From the NCBI GenBank assembly GCA_942492065.1, contig CALODV010000020.1, forward strand, positions 424,621 to 488,620: a stretch of 64,000 nucleotides of DNA, given 5' to 3'. The notes below the pieces were generated by a model, which was given only the letters and a program-made list of their open reading frames with translations, was not told the DNA's origin and made no database searches. The stretch is from G963665815 sp942492065. GTDB taxonomy: Bacteria; Cloacimonadota; Cloacimonadia; Cloacimonadales; JAIOQZ01. Every line of letters starts with the position of its first letter. The stretch's first letter is position 1. The position numbers and the translations under genes are program-made. Below, piece by piece: positions 45,770 to 56,181 of the stretch.

Positions 45770-47233
45770 TTACTTTCCATTTCTGACTGCATTTATAACA
45801 TTTTCGAAGATTTCAGTCAACTTTTCAGCCGGAAATTCTTTTATTAATCCTTCTTTCATCAGAAGTTCTGTAGTTTTCTGAGCATTTATTATGCCATTAT
45901 ATGCAATTTCATAAACTTGCTCTCCGGTAAGCTCAATTCGTGCTACACCGTCTTTTACAGCCTGTTCTGCCACTTTTGAGGCTACATAGGGGAATACATT
46001 CATATCGTCCATTTTAGGAAGAATGTTCTCAGTGTCGATTCCCTTTTCAGAAGCATATTCCGCCAGTGCTGCAGCAGCAGTTATTGCCATGTTGTCGGTT
46101 ATCTTTCTGGCACGTGTAACCAGAGCTCCTTTGAGAATCCCCGGGAAACCGAGAGAGTTGTTAACCTGATTAGGAAAGTCTCCTCTTCCTGTCGCCACAA
46201 CATATGCTCCGGCATTCTTAGCCGCATAAGGATAAATTTCAGGAACAGGGTTAGCGCAAGTGAAAACTATCGGCTTATCCCCCATCGATTCTATCCATTC
46301 GGGTTTTACTGTGTCCGGTCCCGGTTTGGAAAGAGCTATCAGAGCATCTGCCCCGTTCATAGCTTCTTCGATTGTGTCAATACGTTCCGGATTTGTCTGC
46401 TTGCATAATTCCCATTTACGATAAAAAGCTTTTGCCTGCTCAATATCCGATCTGTTTCTGTGCAGTCCGCCTCGAGAATCAAAAATGATCATTTTAGCAG
46501 GATCTGCCCCGTATTTGATGAGCAGTCTGGCAATAGTAGTGTTGGATGCCCCTGCACCGAGAAGTACAATTCTAACCTGATCAACAGGTTTTCCCGTCAG
46601 CTTTAAAGCATTGATGAAACCTGCCAGAGTTACTGAGGCAGTACCCTGTGCATCATCATGCCATACCGGAATATCGCAGGATTCTCTGAGTTTGTCAAGC
46701 ACCTCGTAGCATTGCGGTTGAGATATATCTTCCAGATTCACTGCCCCGAATGAATGCTGACACATTTTAACAAAATCTATAATCTTCTGCGGATCGTTCT
46801 GACCGTTCTCATCTCTGCTGTCTATACAAAGAGGTACGGCATCCACTCCGCCGAGATACTTCATGAGAAAGGCTTTCCCTTCCATAACTCCAAGACCACC
46901 CGGAGGAGTACAGTCTCCATCACCGAGTACTCGAGTGGAATCACTGACTACAGCGACCAGATTTCCTCTGCCGCTCAGTTCGAAAGATGTATCGTTGTCA
47001 TCCCTGATTGTTGTTGATACACTGGAGACTCCGGGAGTATACCAGCAGTTGAACCATTGGAATCCGTACAAGCCTGATTGGGGAACAGTCTGGATTTTAC
47101 CCCCGTAAAATTTATGTGCTTCGAGAGATAATTCTTTGAAGAATATAGTTTTAGCAGAAGCTATCTGTTCTTCTGTGAAGTCGGTTGGGAACATTTCGTC
47201 TAAATTATCCATGGATAATTTCAGTTTATTCAT
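45770..47233 (-). CDS. Malic enzyme (oxaloacetate-decarboxylating malate dehydrogenase)
   Basis: 487 residues. The malic-domain signature VWHDDAQGTASVTLAG, the Rossmann motif IVLLGAGASNTTIARLL and the CANPVPEI segment show a functional malic enzyme converting malate to pyruvate, CO2 and NAD(P)H. The length fits the short bacterial class without a phosphotransacetylase tail. Cofactor preference cannot be fixed by eye. GAGG precedes the ATG. First gene of the minus-strand set that runs into flhB-flhA. Confidence 0.92.
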   Translation of the reverse strand: MNKLKLSMDNLDEMFPTDFTEEQIASAKTIFFKELSLEAHKFYGGKIQTVPQSGLYGFQWFNCWYTPGVSSVSTTIRDDNDTSFELSGRGNLVAVVSDSTRVLGDGDCTPPGGLGVMEGKAFLMKYLGGVDAVPLCIDSRDENGQNDPQKIIDFVKMCQHSFGAVNLEDISQPQCYEVLDKLRESCDIPVWHDDAQGTASVTLAGFINALKLTGKPVDQVRIVLLGAGASNTTIARLLIKYGADPAKMIIFDSRGGLHRNRSDIEQAKAFYRKWELCKQTNPERIDTIEEAMNGADALIALSKPGPDTVKPEWIESMGDKPIVFTCANPVPEIYPYAAKNAGAYVVATGRGDFPNQVNNSLGFPGILKGALVTRARKITDNMAITAAAALAEYASEKGIDTENILPKMDDMNVFPYVASKVAEQAVKDGVARIELTGEQVYEIAYNGIINAQKTTELLMKEGLIKEFPAEKLTEIFENVINAVRNGK

Positions 47234-47330
47234 TTTTACCTCAATGTAGTTTTATCCGGCTAAGCAATGCGTTTCTATTGCGTTATTCGGTTTCAGGGCA
47301 AAAATATAAGTAACGGTTTGGGGAGCAAGG

Positions 47331-47363
47331 AAAAATAAAAAACTGCCCTTTTTATCAGGCAGT
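47331..47363 (-). terminator. Intrinsic terminator after the lipoprotein gene
   Basis: ACTGCC (47342-47347) / GGCAGT (47358-47363); on the minus strand a T-rich run follows. It separates the lipoprotein gene from malic enzyme. 22 of 23 bases match the terminator at 48612-48634. Confidence 0.8.
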
Positions 47364-47425
47364 AAATATTTTATCTCAAAGTTTATAATAGCTTAACTCA
47401 ACTTGATGAAGTGTAAATAACAGTT

Positions 47426-48526
47426 TTACATTATGTCGTAAAACTTTCTGTATTTATTGTATTTAATTTTCACTGGCTGTAAAGAACTTGTAACCGAATC
47501 TGTGATATTCTCTCCCTTATCTGTTTCAACCGAAATCAGCTTGTCTTCAGCTATTGTAACAAGCAGATCATTATATCCTGCCAAATATTTTTTCCCATTT
47601 TTCCCTATTAAATTACCCCAGAATACCTTTCCTTCGGAAGTAGTAATTTTATGACATCCTTCCTCAAAGTCATTCAAGGCTTGAGTTTTATTTATCTTTG
47701 CTTGCAAGTGCAGGTCATTTATCGTCATTTGATTTAATGTCTCTATCACCTTTAAGCTTGTATCATATTTTGATTCATCATTAATTCCGGTAACAATAAG
47801 ATATGCAGCTTCTTCAATACCCGATCTCAGTTGTTTTCCAAGAAACTTAATTACTTCCTTGTATTCTCTGTTTGTCGTAGAAACATCGGTTTGGGGAATA
47901 TAATTCTTATTGAAAGATTTATTGATTAAGTTTTCATTTCCTTTTGATAACTCTACATCAAATTCAATATCAGTATTGCAGTTTGACAAAGCGTAAATGA
48001 AAGCAATACCTGCATGAATACCACCGTCCGGTATTGTAACTCCCGCAGATGCAGCAGTTTCTGATTTCACTTCAGATCCCGTATTAAATTCCTTCACAAT
48101 AACCTTTAAATCATATATATGTGCAAGTTTACTTTTCTGTTCTTCATTGGGATTTATTATAAAATTCCCACTTCTCAAAGCTTCATTGTGTATTTCTGCT
48201 TCAAAAAATGAGAGCATATCCTGATTAATCATATCCTGCCCGATACTCATATAGTCCTTACTATTAAGAATTGTATCTTCGAATTCCCTTTCACTCGGTG
48301 TTTTGACAGGCATATATTTGTCATCTTCACTAATAGCTTTTATGTTCACTCCAACATTCAGTTTACGGGCAATTTTACCGGGACGACTATAGCCTGATAT
48401 ATCAATCTTGTCACTATCGAAATATTTCTTCATTTTTTCTGTTCGGGAAAGAGGTGCTGACACGCAACCAGCAAGTATTGTGAAGATCAGTACTGATATT
48501 ATATAAATTATATTATTTCTGGGCAT
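47426..48526 (-). CDS. Lipoprotein of unknown function
   Basis: 366 residues with a lipoprotein signal and lipobox ILAGC. The mature part has few recognisable motifs; a Gly/Ala-rich stretch (SAGVTIPDGGIHAGIAFIYA) lies near the middle. GGAG precedes the ATG. Flanked on both sides by near-identical terminators, so it forms its own transcription unit. Confidence 0.75.
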   Translation of the reverse strand: MPRNNIIYIISVLIFTILAGCVSAPLSRTEKMKKYFDSDKIDISGYSRPGKIARKLNVGVNIKAISEDDKYMPVKTPSEREFEDTILNSKDYMSIGQDMINQDMLSFFEAEIHNEALRSGNFIINPNEEQKSKLAHIYDLKVIVKEFNTGSEVKSETAASAGVTIPDGGIHAGIAFIYALSNCNTDIEFDVELSKGNENLINKSFNKNYIPQTDVSTTNREYKEVIKFLGKQLRSGIEEAAYLIVTGINDESKYDTSLKVIETLNQMTINDLHLQAKINKTQALNDFEEGCHKITTSEGKVFWGNLIGKNGKKYLAGYNDLLVTIAEDKLISVETDKGENITDSVTSSLQPVKIKYNKYRKFYDIM

Positions 48527-48605
48527 TAGTACACTCCTGATAAGTTTCCAGTGAAAGTTTCATTGGTTATTTAAAAGTCAAGCGAAATATCATAATTTCT
48601 TATAG

Positions 48606-48634
48606 TAAAAAAACTGCCCTTTTTATCGGGCAGT
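48606..48634 (-). terminator. Intrinsic terminator after the GLUG-repeat gene
   Basis: ACTGCCC (48613-48619), loop TTTTTATC, GGGCAGT (48628-48634), followed by seven T on the minus strand. Confidence 0.85.
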
Positions 48635-48666
48635 CAATATTATGTTCATCAATTTGCTTATTTGGG

Positions 48667-51510
48667 TTATGGCTGATCGCTCACGACAACTCGGAAGAAT
48701 TTCATATTTGTCCCAATAGTATCTATTGTATAGCTCAAATCCTGTGTGGTTGTCAGATAAGTTGACTGGTCGCATACAAAGTCGGGTGAGGGAGAAGCAT
48801 ATATTTTGTAGTAAACTCCATTCAGCTCCGGATACAGATTCCCGTTGTAAAGTCCATCAGTTACTTCGTTCCATTGGAGAACAAGACCGGTAGTTCTTGT
48901 CTGACTCAGATCAACCTGTACATTATCAACTGCAAGAGGTGGTATATTATCGATTGAGTAACCGGATAGAGGATCAGATTGATAGAAGCCGTTCTCAAAA
49001 TGATAGACTACCATGAAGGTTGTTTCATACTCATCAACAGAAAGAGATTGTATGGAGTCAATCATTGTTGGAGCAATAACTGCGTAATTGCTGAGCATCA
49101 TAGACGGTATTGTGTCCAGATATGTCCAATAGCTGTTTCTTGTGTGCAGGAACAAATCATTACTCATAGTATTCTGTTCGTCTGTTGTTCTTGAATTGTC
49201 TGAACTTGGGCTACTTATACCTGATAGTGCAGTTGAAAAATTTTCAAGAGAGCTCAATACTGTACCGTTTAAACTTCTTGTTGGAGAAGTTTCTGTTAGC
49301 CGCCATATTGAATAGAATCTGGTATTGCGATACTGAGTGTCCATGGATGCTCTGCTCCAGAGTATTTCTACACGATGTCCCTGATCACCCGGGATATCTG
49401 ATATACTGCTGATTACCGGTGGAGTGAAATCCACTGCATATTCTGGATAATGCCCGTAACGTAAAACCCAGATGTCATCTGTACCATTATCGGTCTCCCC
49501 GAAGAAATCCCAGCCTGCATTAAAGTAAGTATACATAGTCTGCATCTGATTTGTATTTCTGCCGGAACCGCCTGCACTGACAGACTGGCCAGATGTCTGA
49601 GTATCCCAGAAGCAACCTGTAACAGTACCGGCTCCTGAACCAACTAACCCTCCTGCATTGCTTGTACTGCTAACTGCTCCACTGCTGTAACAATTTGCTA
49701 TTTCAGTTGAACTGTGCAAAAACCCGATTAATCCTCCTGCATCACTCTGAGCTGTAACATTACTGCTGCTGAAACAATTAACAACACTCCCATAAACAAC
49801 GGAACCTACTAATCCTCCCACATTTTGAGCTGTTGCACAATAAACATCACCCGTGGAGAAAGAATTCACAACATCTCCAGAGTTATAACCAACCAGACCT
49901 CCAATATTAGTTAAATTAAGTCCGGAGATGAATGCTGAACTTGAACATGATTCGATTGTTCCGCTATTACTGCCGATCAATCCTCCACATGAAAAGCTAT
50001 CATCAGCAATTACACTTCCTGAGCTATGGCAGTTCAACACTCTATATCTGTAATTGTTTCCTATTAAACTGCCAATATAATTGGAGTTAACAGATACTAC
50101 GTCACATGAACTTGAACAGTTTGATATGCTTCGATCATCACCTCTGGGATAAGCAAAACCTATTATTCCTCCGGTAAGCTCTTCACCAAAAATACTTCCG
50201 GTACAGGTTAAGTTTTCTATCCGTGTCCCAAATATAATGCTCCCGATTATACCTCCTGTGTAATCCTTTCCGGTAATATTTGCATTAGTAACACTTATAT
50301 TATTAACTCCTGTAAATTAAACCTTTCCTAGAAGTGCTTGATAATCTGAGTCAGGTCTATCTATGAAGAGGCTGTCGATCACATTATTTCCACCATTATA
50401 TTTACCGGTAAAATTATTTTCAGAATTTCCAATTGGATTGAATCCATGACCTTTATTCCAATATTGTGTATCTCCGGCATTAATATCCGCAGTCTGTATG
50501 AAGTTTTTATTCCATTTATTGGGATTCGCAGAAATCCAGAAAAGCTCATAAAGATTACTTATCTGGTATGGATTTGCTGCCTGACCATTTCCGGCAGGAA
50601 ATGGTAGTGAAACAATATTTCCATCTTCCCAGAACAAATAAGGATAGCCATCGTTTATAATACCACTAAAATCCATATCCCAACAATTTACTGTTCCATT
50701 AAAAGATTCACGGGCAAAGTCCCAGCCATAAGCATGATAGCCATATAAGTATTTTGCTTCCTGAGTTGTCAGACCAATACCACCTGCACTGATAGATTGT
50801 CCTGAATTATCCATATCCCAGAAGCAACTGTCAATAGATGTTGTTGCATCAATGAATCCGGCAAATCCTCCTGCAACACTATTTGCAGAAACTGCTCCTG
50901 TGCTGTAGCAGAATTCAATAGCAGCACCTACACATACTCCAACCAGACCTCCGACATAGTTATCTCCTGCAACATTACCCCTGCTGTAGCAGTTTGATAT
51001 ACTTGTATTGACTTCTGCAATTCCAATTAATCCACCAGCTGCCCAGTTTGAAAATACTGCGCCGGTTGTGTAGCTCTTCAACAAATTTGAGTTATTGCTT
51101 TTTCCAATAAGAGCACCGGCTTTACGTGAAGCAGTGATGTTTACATTAGTAATACCTAATTCAGTGATAATTGCATTTTCAGCATATCCGAAGAAGCCCA
51201 CTTCATTCGAACCTGCTAAATCTATAAACAGTCCATCAATTACATGACCATTACCTTCATAAACACCGGAAAAAGGTGTTGTTGAGTTGCCTATAGGACT
51301 AAAACCGTTACCATTATTCCAACCCGATGTTGCAGATGCGTCAATGCTTGCTGTCTGACTGAAATCATCTCCCCAGCACGTTGGATTTTCACTGATCCAC
51401 TGCAGATGTTCCAGAGTAGAAACCTGATGAGGATCTCCTGTTGGTTCAATTCCCTGCCCAAATAATAATGAAGAAAATAATACAGAAACTATTAATAATA
51501 TATACTTCAT
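48667..51510 (-). pseudogene. GLUG-repeat surface protein gene split by one in-frame TAA
   Basis: From ATG 51510 (GGGAG upstream, signal peptide MKYILLIVSVLFSSLLFG) the frame runs 397 codons to TAA at 50317-50319. It then continues in the same frame, open, for 549 more codons to 48667. The bases just after the stop read FTGVNNISVTNANITG, which continues the repeat pattern of the upstream part (ELGITNVNITASRKAG), so nothing but the stop is wrong. Both halves consist of GLUG motifs (NCYSxGxVxxxxxxGGLVG), predicted to form a beta-helix. The C-terminus is a fibronectin III-like domain (LVLQWNEVTDG, FFRVVVSDQP) and lacks a T9SS sorting domain. It could be a recent nonsense mutation, a sequencing error or read-through. 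Confidence 0.85.
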
Positions 51511-52060
51511 ACATACTCCCTTAGAAAACTAATTATACCTTATGTTTAATATTTTAAATTCAATGTGCTTTATTTCGTCAGTTAATAATCCACTGAGATT
51601 ACCTCAATAAATGATGTAAATTACATCAATGCTTAGTTGTTACGATAAATTGAGGATTTTTTTTGTTTTGGTCAAGGAAATAATATTTTTTAAAGATATG
51701 ATCGACTTGTATGAATTCCGATTCGCCATTGAATGATTCCATTCAAACATAGTTTATATGGAATTTCATTAATTAATTGAGTGTTCTGAGAACTCAAGTA
51801 TTATTAAGAGAAGAACAAAGAGTTTTCCATATGATAATATCAAGTAAACTGATTCCGAGCGATATTGTACTGTCAATTCTTGTTTTACAGTGATCTTTAA
51901 ATTTTATATATGTCAGTATTCGTGGTAGCTTGAAAATTAGTATTTAACAGTTAGTTTCCAATCCGTAATTTTACATCCTCTTAACCCCCTGCACAGAAAT
52001 TACTTGACACTTGTTACCTATTGAAATTCATTGATACGATAGTTAAAATAGAGGAAATAT
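51511..52060. other. Divergent intergenic region
   Basis: About 550 AT-rich bases between the GLUG gene and the envelope operon. On the minus strand a TATAAT lies at 51532-51537, about 22 bases before the GLUG start. A 7-1-7 dyad GATGTAA-A-TTACATC is at 51613-51627. TTGACA at 52004-52009 may belong to the operon promoter but no good -10 follows. No gene seen. Confidence 0.5.
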
Positions 52061-52999
52061 ATGAATTTTGATAAAAAATGGAAACTGGTTATTCCGGCAG
52101 GTGATGCAGGAAAAACACTGGAGTTTTCACTTAAAAGTAAAACATCGATAATTGTAATGTCCCTTCTCGGGCTTTTCATGATAAGCATAGTAGCGTCTTT
52201 AATATACATAGGCAACTTTAAATCAGAGCTGGATAAACTTAACACTATCCAGTCTGAAAACGCAATTCTCAGGCAGAAAATTACTGCTATTAACTCCAAT
52301 GTCGATTCCCTTATTGAAAAAATCCATACAATGGAAAAATGGGAAGACAGTATTCGTGCTGATGAAAACTTCAAGAAAGTCAATAAAGAAGTCAGATCTA
52401 TGGGTACCGGTGGTATGACCTACCGTGATTCACTGTTTGACTCTTACGATAAAAACCTTGGTGACAACTACAACAGTGTATTGAAGAAGCTCAGTCTGCT
52501 CACAGCAAGAACTGATTTTGCTTACTCAACACACGAAGATCTTCTCAAGAAAGTTGAACTGAGAGAAGACATCTATCGTTATACTCCATCTATCTACCCC
52601 ACTTTCGGAAGAATATCCGATCCGTACGGTTGGCGTAAACACCCTATCACAGGAAAAAGATCATTCCACCACGGACTGGATTTTTCCAATAAAAAAGGTA
52701 CTCCGATTTATGCAACTGCAGACGGTGTTGTCTCTAAAACCTCCTACGGCAGAAATATCGGCCGCATGATTATCATCGAACACAAGTACGGATACAAGAC
52801 CAAATACGGTCACCTGCATAAATATCTCGTAAAAAAAGGTGATAAGGTTAAGAAAGGTCAGATTATTGCCCTAATGGGAAGCACTGGAAGATCAACCGGA
52901 TCCCACGTTCATTACGAAGTTTCTTACTATAACAAAACCAGAAACCCTTACAGGTATCTTAACAAACTGGAAAAAGACATAAAACTTACTCGCAGATAA
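52061..52999 (+). CDS. M23-family peptidoglycan endopeptidase, membrane-anchored
   Basis: 312 residues. One N-terminal membrane helix (IIVMSLLGLFMISIVASLIYIG), then a coiled-coil-like stretch (about 60-120), then a LytM/M23 domain with zinc ligands in HHGLDFSNKKG and GSHVHYEV and the GRMIIIEH core. The catalytic set is complete, so it should cut peptide cross-links. In many bacteria such coiled-coil LytM proteins work with FtsEX; a divergent FtsEX pair lies in the same operon (56807-58227). AGAGGA precedes the ATG. Confidence 0.92.
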   Translation: MNFDKKWKLVIPAGDAGKTLEFSLKSKTSIIVMSLLGLFMISIVASLIYIGNFKSELDKLNTIQSENAILRQKITAINSNVDSLIEKIHTMEKWEDSIRADENFKKVNKEVRSMGTGGMTYRDSLFDSYDKNLGDNYNSVLKKLSLLTARTDFAYSTHEDLLKKVELREDIYRYTPSIYPTFGRISDPYGWRKHPITGKRSFHHGLDFSNKKGTPIYATADGVVSKTSYGRNIGRMIIIEHKYGYKTKYGHLHKYLVKKGDKVKKGQIIALMGSTGRSTGSHVHYEVSYYNKTRNPYRYLNKLEKDIKLTRR

Positions 53000-53015
53000 T
53001 TCCGGAATCAGCTGC

Positions 53016-53654
53016 ATGAAGAAAGCTTATCTGTTTACCAACTCTCCAGAAATAAACCCCAAAATTTTCGATAACATTAATGATGGGGATTTTCTGTGCG
53101 GTGTTGACGGCGGAACCCGTTTTCTTCTTGATAAAGGAATAAACCCGGATATTGCAATCGGAGATTTCGACTCAATAGATAAATCCGGAATTAATTCAGA
53201 ACAAACAATAATCCTAAGTTATCTGTCCGATAAAGACGAAACTGATACGGAACTGGCATTGAATTATATCCATAAGAACAGAGAAAATCTTGGGATAACT
53301 GAATGCATAATTATTACTAATGTCTCAGGAAGGTACGATCAACTGATTGGGCTTATATCCAATCTTCAGTATGCGGAGTCCCTTAATCTGCCAACCAGAA
53401 TAGTTACCGGAACCGAATGCTTAATACTTGTAAAAAGCGGTGTTATAAATAACGTTCCTGTTAATTCTACAATATCATTACTTCCGTTAGACGAAGAAGT
53501 TAAAATAAAAAAAGTATCAGGACTAAAATACACATTGACAAATGAGTCCCTTTATAGATACAGAACCAGAGGATTAAGCAACATCTGCGAGAAAAATAGT
53601 TTTTCCGTTGAGATTGAAAGTGGTAAACTTCTGGCAGTGTTTGAAGAATGTTAA
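53016..53654 (+). CDS. Thiamine pyrophosphokinase
   Basis: 212 residues matching the ThiN family: GVDGGTRFLLDKGI, PDIAIGDFDSI and the DKDETDTELALNYI segment, all central to ATP and thiamine binding. It converts thiamine to thiamine diphosphate. No thiamine riboswitch seen upstream; it sits inside the operon 16 bases after the M23 gene. Confidence 0.9.
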   Translation: MKKAYLFTNSPEINPKIFDNINDGDFLCGVDGGTRFLLDKGINPDIAIGDFDSIDKSGINSEQTIILSYLSDKDETDTELALNYIHKNRENLGITECIIITNVSGRYDQLIGLISNLQYAESLNLPTRIVTGTECLILVKSGVINNVPVNSTISLLPLDEEVKIKKVSGLKYTLTNESLYRYRTRGLSNICEKNSFSVEIESGKLLAVFEEC

Positions 53655-53675
53655 ACAGTCCACACAGGAATGATT

Positions 53676-53912
53676 ATGAGTAAAGAAATTAATTTTGAAG
53701 ATGCATTTAAAAAGCTTGAGAACATTGTTGATGATCTGGAAAACGGAGTGAATGATCTTGATACACTTGTTAACTTATTCGAAGAAGGGACAAAATTGGT
53801 TCAGGTATGTCAGGATAAACTGCATAAAGCTGAGCAGAGAATAGAAGTATTATCACAAACCATTATAGAAAATAAAATGAAAGGAGAAAATGGTGAAGAA
53901 GCTGAATCTTAA
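53676..53912 (+). CDS. xseB: Exodeoxyribonuclease VII small subunit
   Basis: 78 residues from ATG 53676 (AGGA six bases upstream; an ATG at 53670 has no space for a ribosome binding site). NFEDAFKKLENIVDDLENG and LDTLVNLFEEGTKL are diagnostic of XseB. The large subunit gene is not in this window. It overlaps the next gene by 23 bases. Confidence 0.92.
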   Translation: MSKEINFEDAFKKLENIVDDLENGVNDLDTLVNLFEEGTKLVQVCQDKLHKAEQRIEVLSQTIIENKMKGENGEEAES

Positions 53913-54780
53913 AAAGGATCTTAAAGAGAAACGAGAATTAATCAATATAACTTTAGACCGTTTCCTGCCAAGGAAAGACGAGTACCCTAAAGAGATTCAT
54001 AAAGCTGTCAGACATACATTGTTTGCCGGTGGTAAAAGATTGAGACCATATCTCACAATCAGCACATTTCTGCTGTTTTCCGATGAAGTTCCTGTTGTTC
54101 AGCCTGTAGCTGCCGCTATTGAACTTCTTCATACATATACTCTTATACATGATGATCTTCCGGATATTGATGACGATGATTACAGAAGAGGTAAAAAAAC
54201 ATGCCATGTTATCTATGGTGACGATATGGCTCTGCTTGCCGGAGATGCTCTCCTGACAGCTGCATTTGAATTGCTGACACATGTACCTCTTTCTGATGAG
54301 GTTAAAATCAAGTTAATCAGTGAACTTGCCAGAGAAACAGGAAGCAGAGGACTTATTATAGGTCAGATGATGGACATCGTTTCCGAAGGTAAAAAAATCA
54401 CCAAAGAGGAATTACAGTTTATACATGATAACAAGACCGGAAAACTTCTCAAACTTGCCATGCGTTTTGGCTGCTATGCTGCAGAAGTCGAAGAAGAGCA
54501 TGTGAAACGCCTGGAAAAAGTTGGTGAAAAACTTGGTCTGGCTTTCCAGATTACCGATGATATTCTGGACGTTGAAGGTGATCAGAAGAAACTCGGGAAA
54601 TCTATAGGTAAAGACTCAAAAGTACAAAAAGCTACATACCCCTCACTATACGGGATGGAAGAATCCAGAGAAATGGCAACCAAACTTATTAATGAAGCTA
54701 AAGAACTGCTATCTCATTACGGAGAAAAAGCAGATATGCTGAAATTGCTTGCCGACTTTATTTTGACCAGAGATTTTTAA
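53890..54780 (+). CDS. ispA: Polyprenyl (farnesyl/geranylgeranyl) diphosphate synthase
   Basis: 296 residues with GGKRLRP, first aspartate-rich motif DDLPDIDDD and second DDILDVEGD. These bind Mg and the allylic diphosphate. The short two-residue insertion in the first motif and overall length fit short-chain IspA-type enzymes making C15 or C20 isoprenoids. Placement directly after xseB is the usual bacterial order (often followed by dxs). Confidence 0.9.
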   Translation: MVKKLNLKKDLKEKRELINITLDRFLPRKDEYPKEIHKAVRHTLFAGGKRLRPYLTISTFLLFSDEVPVVQPVAAAIELLHTYTLIHDDLPDIDDDDYRRGKKTCHVIYGDDMALLAGDALLTAAFELLTHVPLSDEVKIKLISELARETGSRGLIIGQMMDIVSEGKKITKEELQFIHDNKTGKLLKLAMRFGCYAAEVEEEHVKRLEKVGEKLGLAFQITDDILDVEGDQKKLGKSIGKDSKVQKATYPSLYGMEESREMATKLINEAKELLSHYGEKADMLKLLADFILTRDF

Positions 54781-54800
54781 TTAAATAAATTGAGAAATTA

Positions 54801-55259
54801 ATGAATACAATAGATATAAAAGTTAAACGACTGTCTGCTGATGCAGTTTTACCTCAGAGAATGACTGAGCACGCTGCCGGATATGATTTGTATGCTGCTA
54901 ATGTCGAACCGATTGTAATCGAACCGGGAAAAGTTACCCTTGTTCCTACCGGATTATCAATTGAGTTGCCAGTTGGATACGAGGCGCAGATCAGACCAAG
55001 GTCTGGTTTAGCTTTAAAAAGCAGAATCGGCGTACTAAATTCACCCGGTACCATTGATGCCGATTATCGTGGTCACGTTCAGGTCATCCTTTTTAATTTC
55101 GGGGATAATAATTTTGTTGTTAACAAAGGTGAAAGAATTGCTCAGATGATTCTTTGCAGACATGAAATCGCTGATTTTGAAGTTGTAGAGGAGTTGAGCG
55201 GAACAGATCGTGGGGATGGCGGTTTTGGACACACCAGTAAAGGAGCTGAAAATGAATAG
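54801..55259 (+). CDS. dut: dUTP diphosphatase, trimeric type
   Basis: 152 residues with all five trimeric dUTPase motifs: AGYDLYAA, RPRSGLALK, GTIDADYRG, GERIAQMI and GDGGFGHTS. Keeps uracil out of DNA and supplies dUMP. Overlaps nadA by eight bases. Confidence 0.95.
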   Translation: MNTIDIKVKRLSADAVLPQRMTEHAAGYDLYAANVEPIVIEPGKVTLVPTGLSIELPVGYEAQIRPRSGLALKSRIGVLNSPGTIDADYRGHVQVILFNFGDNNFVVNKGERIAQMILCRHEIADFEVVEELSGTDRGDGGFGHTSKGAENE

Positions 55260-56172
55260 TGTTACAAAGCAAGTTACAATAGACACAATTAATAAACTTA
55301 AGAAAGATAAAAATGCTGTCATACTGGCACATAACTACCAGACTCTGGATATTCAGAAAGTTGCTGATTTTGTTGGAGATTCTCTGCAGTTAGCTCAGGA
55401 AGCTAAAAAAGTTGAAGCCGATATAATAGTGTTCTGCGGAGTACAATTCATGGCAGAAACTGCAAAATTGCTGAACCCTGAAACTAAAGTACTGCTCTCT
55501 CACCCGGAAGCAGGATGCCCAATGGCAGATATGGCAACCGGGAGTGACCTTGCCGTCTTCAAAAGTAAATATCAGGATCCTGTAGTTGTTTGTTATGTAA
55601 ATAGCTCTATAGACGTCAAAGCAGAATGCGATGTTTGTGTTACATCATCAAATGCAGTCAAAATAGTCAGTACTATTCCTGAAGAGGAAACAATAATATT
55701 TGTTCCTGACAGAAATCTGGGATCATACATAAATGATCAGCTTGGCAGAGAAATGATTTTATGGCAAGGCTGCTGTAATGTACATGACAGAATGATTACC
55801 ATGGCTGATGTAAAAAGAGTTCGTCACAGCTTCCCTGATTACACAATTATGGTGCATCCTGAATGTTCTCCAAGTGTTGTCAAAGCTGCTGACAGAGTCG
55901 GTTCAACCAAACAGATGGCTGACTTTGCAAAAGATCATGATAACCTTATTTTCGGGACTGAAGTCGGGCTGATTAAACAGCTTAAAGATTTGTATCCTGA
56001 AAAGAATATCAGACCGTTGACTGCTAAAGCAACTTGCATCAATATGAAGAAAACTTCTCTCAAAGAAGTTCTGCTCACACTGTCTGAAGAGAAAAACGAA
56101 ATAATTCTGGAACCGGCGATCGCTGAAAAAGCACTGAGAAGTGTTAACAGAATGCTGGAACTAAGTAAATAA
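55252..56172 (+). CDS. nadA: Quinolinate synthase
   Basis: 306 residues from ATG 55252 (AGGAG upstream), which overlaps the dut stop. Condenses iminoaspartate with dihydroxyacetone phosphate in NAD synthesis. The three cluster-binding cysteines lie in KAECDVCVTSSNA, VHPECSPSVV and KATCINMKKTS. AHNYQ and GVQFMAETAK are family motifs. nadB and nadC are not nearby. Confidence 0.93.
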   Translation: MNSVTKQVTIDTINKLKKDKNAVILAHNYQTLDIQKVADFVGDSLQLAQEAKKVEADIIVFCGVQFMAETAKLLNPETKVLLSHPEAGCPMADMATGSDLAVFKSKYQDPVVVCYVNSSIDVKAECDVCVTSSNAVKIVSTIPEEETIIFVPDRNLGSYINDQLGREMILWQGCCNVHDRMITMADVKRVRHSFPDYTIMVHPECSPSVVKAADRVGSTKQMADFAKDHDNLIFGTEVGLIKQLKDLYPEKNIRPLTAKATCINMKKTSLKEVLLTLSEEKNEIILEPAIAEKALRSVNRMLELSK

Positions 56173-56181
56173 AAGTAGTCC

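Noticed and set aside
48667..50040. Separate gene for the downstream half of the GLUG protein
   Set aside because: The frame is continuous with the upstream half apart from one TAA, has no signal peptide, and begins inside a repeat.
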